Made by a program: the position numbers and the translations under genes
Origin: Gemmatimonadaceae bacterium
GTDB taxonomy: Bacteria; Gemmatimonadota; Gemmatimonadetes; Gemmatimonadales; Gemmatimonadaceae
Length of the DNA: 64,000 nt
NCBI GenBank assembly: GCA_035606695.1
Contig: DATNEW010000003.1
Location: 57,256-121,255, forward strand
Reading direction: 5' to 3'
Part shown: positions 61,627 to 64,000 of the stretch, in pieces
How positions within the stretch are numbered: the stretch's first letter is position 1
How the letters are laid out: every line of letters begins with the position of its first letter
Notes under the pieces: model-generated
Database searches by the model: none
The model's input: only the letters and a program-made list of their open reading frames with translations
Told to the model about the DNA's origin: nothing

Positions 61627-64000
61627 CTAGAAGTTGTATCGCAGCGCGAGTTGAATCTGGTAGTACGTGTCCACGTTTTCGTCGCTGTACCGGGACATCG
61701 CGGGATCGAAGCGATAGATCGGTTGCGCCTGCGGTCCCGTCACCTGGCCAACCTGCGAGAGGAGCGTGACCTGACTCGTGGTCGTGAACGTCGCTCCGGT
61801 CGGCAGCGCGCTTCGCCCCCAGCGAGAGTTCAGCAAATTGAGAACGTTGAACACCTGGAGCTCGAGCGCGGCCGACTGTTTGCCCACGGTGGGAAGCGTC
61901 TGGCGAATCGCGACGTTGGTGAAGCTCATCCACGGTGAACGGCAACTATTGCGCGACATCACACGACCGCGCTGCACACGCAGACACGGCGCACCGTCGA
62001 TGAAGCGGTCGAATGCGGCTTGTTGCGCGGCCACGTTGGCCGGCGTTCCGTCGAACCGTATCTCCGCGCCGTCAGACGCGCTCGTCGGGATGTAGATCGG
62101 ATCGTTTCCGACGGCTCCGTCGGCGTTGAGATCGCCGTATCCTTGCGCTCCGCCGGCAACGTACGTGTACGGCAGTCCCGAGCCGCCGACGTACGAGAAC
62201 GTGACGTCGGTGCCGAACGTCCGCCACGGCGAATGAACGGTGCCGGCGCCGCGCACGCGAAGCGGTTGATCGAAGTCGGACGTGCCGAGGACCATGTCGT
62301 CGTCGCGGCCGGCAACGGGACGCGCGAAGCGCCAGGTGTCCGTGAGCAGCGTGCTGACGGTTCGCGGACTCTGCACGTCGCGGGAACGCCCGTAGCTGAT
62401 CGATCCATCGATGTCGGCAAGCCGGCCATGCTTCCGCAGCACCGCGGTGACGTCGTAGGAGTTGTCTCGAGACTCGTTGCTAATCTCGACGATGTCACCC
62501 AACTGCGGCGCGACCCGGCTCGGCGCGGCAGTGCCGTCCGCGTTGATCGCCCCATACATCACTCGGCCGCGGCGATCGATCGTTGCAGGTTCGCGAAGAT
62601 TCACGGGCGAAAAGAACACGGCGTGCATCGCGCGCGTGAAAAGCCCTTCGATCGTTCCGACGAGGCCGAACGGCAGTTCCGAATCCAGCGCCAGCGAGGC
62701 GCGCATGGTCTGCGGAGCGCGCAGATGCGGATCGATCACGTCGATCTCGCCATTCGTCGTCGCACCGAAGGTCTGTCCGCCCGCACACGCCATCGGCGGG
62801 TTCTGAAAATCGGCACGAAACGCCGGCGCGGGACCTGAATCGCCCGCGCGCGCGCCGCACTGCAGTGTTCGCGTCGCCAAGCCATAGGCGGAAAACCCGC
62901 CGAATAACCAGAACATCGGCGGACGCCCCGTGAAGAGTCCCGCTCCCCCTCGCAGTTGCGTGCGGCCGTTGCCCTTCCCCGTCACATCGTAGTTGAACCC
63001 AACTCGCGGCGACCACAGCACGTCGCCCGACGGGACTTCGTCCGTACGGAGACGGAAGGCCGAATCGACCGCGCCTACGTACGACGGCTTCGCGGAAAGG
63101 ATCGACACATCGGCGCGGACGCCGAGGGTGAGCAACAACCGCGACGAGGCGTCCCATTCGTCGCTCAGATAAATCGCGTGGTAACTGCCGGACGCCGCGG
63201 TCACGCTTCCCGTGTCGCGCGTGACGCGATATCGCGATGCGGTGCCCGCTTGCAGTGAATCCAGGCTCGCGAACTCCCACACGCCGTACGATCCGCGCAA
63301 CTGAAACGCGCGGAGGTCGAACACGTGTGATGACAGTCCGACGGTGAGGCGGTGCGCGCCCGCCGACATCGAAAGATTGTCGGTGAGCTCGGCGGTCCAG
63401 CTCGCGTTTCGTTGGCCCGTCGCGATCTCGTGCGTGCCTGCCTGCAGCACCGCCGAGCCGCCGTTCGTGCCCGGCACCGTCACCAGTATCAGCGGCTCCT
63501 CGACTGTCGGACGAAATCCCGAAACGACGCCCGTGTATCCGCCGAGCAGTTCGTTCGAGATGCCGCTTGCAACGTTGGTGTTGATCTGCAGCGCGCCCGA
63601 CCGCTTGTCGACCCACCGCGAATGCTGAAGCGACGATAGCGGGAAGCACGCAGCCGGCGGACAGTTCGTCGGCGCGAGCACAGTCGGTCGCGCGAAGATG
63701 GAGCTGTCCGCATGTCCGAAGTTGCCGCGCACACTCACGCGGCTGTTCCAGCGCGACAACGGGGCGTCGAGACGAAGAAACACGCTCGACGATGGATTGC
63801 GATTGCTGACGGCTCCCGCGGAGCCGGCGCTGAGTCCGCGCGCCGTGAGGATCTGTTGAAAGCGCGAGACGTCGCTCGCGCGAACAGGGAGACTCGCATC
63901 GGCCGGCGACGCGGGGTCGACATGCGGCCCGAGCGCCGGAATTTCGCGTTGCTGAAACTCTGATGCGACGAAGAAGAGCAGACGATCGCGCACGATGGGA
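61627..64000 (-). CDS. TonB-dependent receptor, C-terminal part (runs off right edge)
   Basis: At least 790 residues are open to the window edge, in frame without a stop at 64000. It has an early RDRLLFFVASEF typical of Oar-like receptors, many barrel strands, and a TonB-type C-terminus ending in the classical aromatic (YQIQLALRYNF). The plug and the N-terminal regulatory domain would lie beyond the window. It is followed after 17 bases by the sensor kinase and then the receiver, so the three likely form a uptake-and-sense operon. Confidence 0.85.
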   Translation of the reverse strand, partial: PIVRDRLLFFVASEFQQREIPALGPHVDPASPADASLPVRASDVSRFQQILTARGLSAGSAGAVSNRNPSSSVFLRLDAPLSRWNSRVSVRGNFGHADSSIFARPTVLAPTNCPPAACFPLSSLQHSRWVDKRSGALQINTNVASGISNELLGGYTGVVSGFRPTVEEPLILVTVPGTNGGSAVLQAGTHEIATGQRNASWTAELTDNLSMSAGAHRLTVGLSSHVFDLRAFQLRGSYGVWEFASLDSLQAGTASRYRVTRDTGSVTAASGSYHAIYLSDEWDASSRLLLTLGVRADVSILSAKPSYVGAVDSAFRLRTDEVPSGDVLWSPRVGFNYDVTGKGNGRTQLRGGAGLFTGRPPMFWLFGGFSAYGLATRTLQCGARAGDSGPAPAFRADFQNPPMACAGGQTFGATTNGEIDVIDPHLRAPQTMRASLALDSELPFGLVGTIEGLFTRAMHAVFFSPVNLREPATIDRRGRVMYGAINADGTAAPSRVAPQLGDIVEISNESRDNSYDVTAVLRKHGRLADIDGSISYGRSRDVQSPRTVSTLLTDTWRFARPVAGRDDDMVLGTSDFDQPLRVRGAGTVHSPWRTFGTDVTFSYVGGSGLPYTYVAGGAQGYGDLNADGAVGNDPIYIPTSASDGAEIRFDGTPANVAAQQAAFDRFIDGAPCLRVQRGRVMSRNSCRSPWMSFTNVAIRQTLPTVGKQSAALELQVFNVLNLLNSRWGRSALPTGATFTTTSQVTLLSQVGQVTGPQAQPIYRFDPAMSRYSDENVDTYYQIQLALRYNF

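Overview
The window is about two-thirds G+C and tightly packed on both strands. No gap between supported genes exceeds 300 bases, and I saw no tRNA, rRNA, insertion sequence, prophage or CRISPR array. The gene content points to Gemmatimonadota, with Acidobacteriota as the alternative. The clues are nine large MacB/FtsX-type permeases of the ADOP kind (duplicated orphan permeases without an ATPase), seven small PadR regulators, TonB receptors with carboxypeptidase-like N-termini, many short lipoproteins, frequent ATGA start/stop overlaps and weak ribosome sites. This placement is inference; no marker gene is present.

Layout. 1-7.7 kb: the start of galT (leaving the left edge), a cupin and TetR pair around a palindromic operator, an isoquinoline-oxidoreductase-type molybdenum hydroxylase (two subunits), two small lipoproteins (one with 24 consecutive glycines), an unrecognised 347-aa protein, a methyltransferase and an RraB-like protein. 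7.8-27.3 kb: permeases 1-5 with four PadR genes, interspersed with an AraC regulator, a di-haem cytochrome c, a membrane protein and a zinc-protease-like protein. 27.3-34 kb: a second putative zinc peptidase, then an ECF sigma factor, a small single-span membrane protein, a membrane-anchored Spy/CnrX-like protein and a very large TonB receptor that ends in a helical extension. 34-38 kb (minus strand): TPR/winged-helix regulator, beta-propeller, ornithine-cyclodeaminase-like enzyme and ChrB. 38.1-40 kb: DUF899, DUF2182 and HdeD-like genes. 40.1-45.5 kb: an apparent asparagine/aspartate catabolic operon (aspartase, DASS carboxylate transporter, exported asparaginase, porin). 45.5-59.2 kb: a bestrophin-like protein, permeases 6-9 with three PadR genes, and a TolB-like propeller. 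59.2-64 kb (minus strand): TonB receptor (leaving the right edge), a histidine kinase with a fused solute-binding-like sensor, and a receiver-only response regulator.

How it fits together. Most permeases follow a PadR gene closely enough to share a transcript. Several PadR genes have long dyads at or just before their ribosome site, which suggests autoregulation; one dyad buries the Shine-Dalgarno sequence. The sigma factor, single-span protein, Spy-like protein and TonB receptor resemble a CnrYXH-type signalling unit extended by a receptor. The asparaginase cluster supplies each step from the outer membrane to fumarate. No complete novel defence or mobile system was found; the most unusual elements are the Spy-like/receptor signalling module and the PadR leader dyads.
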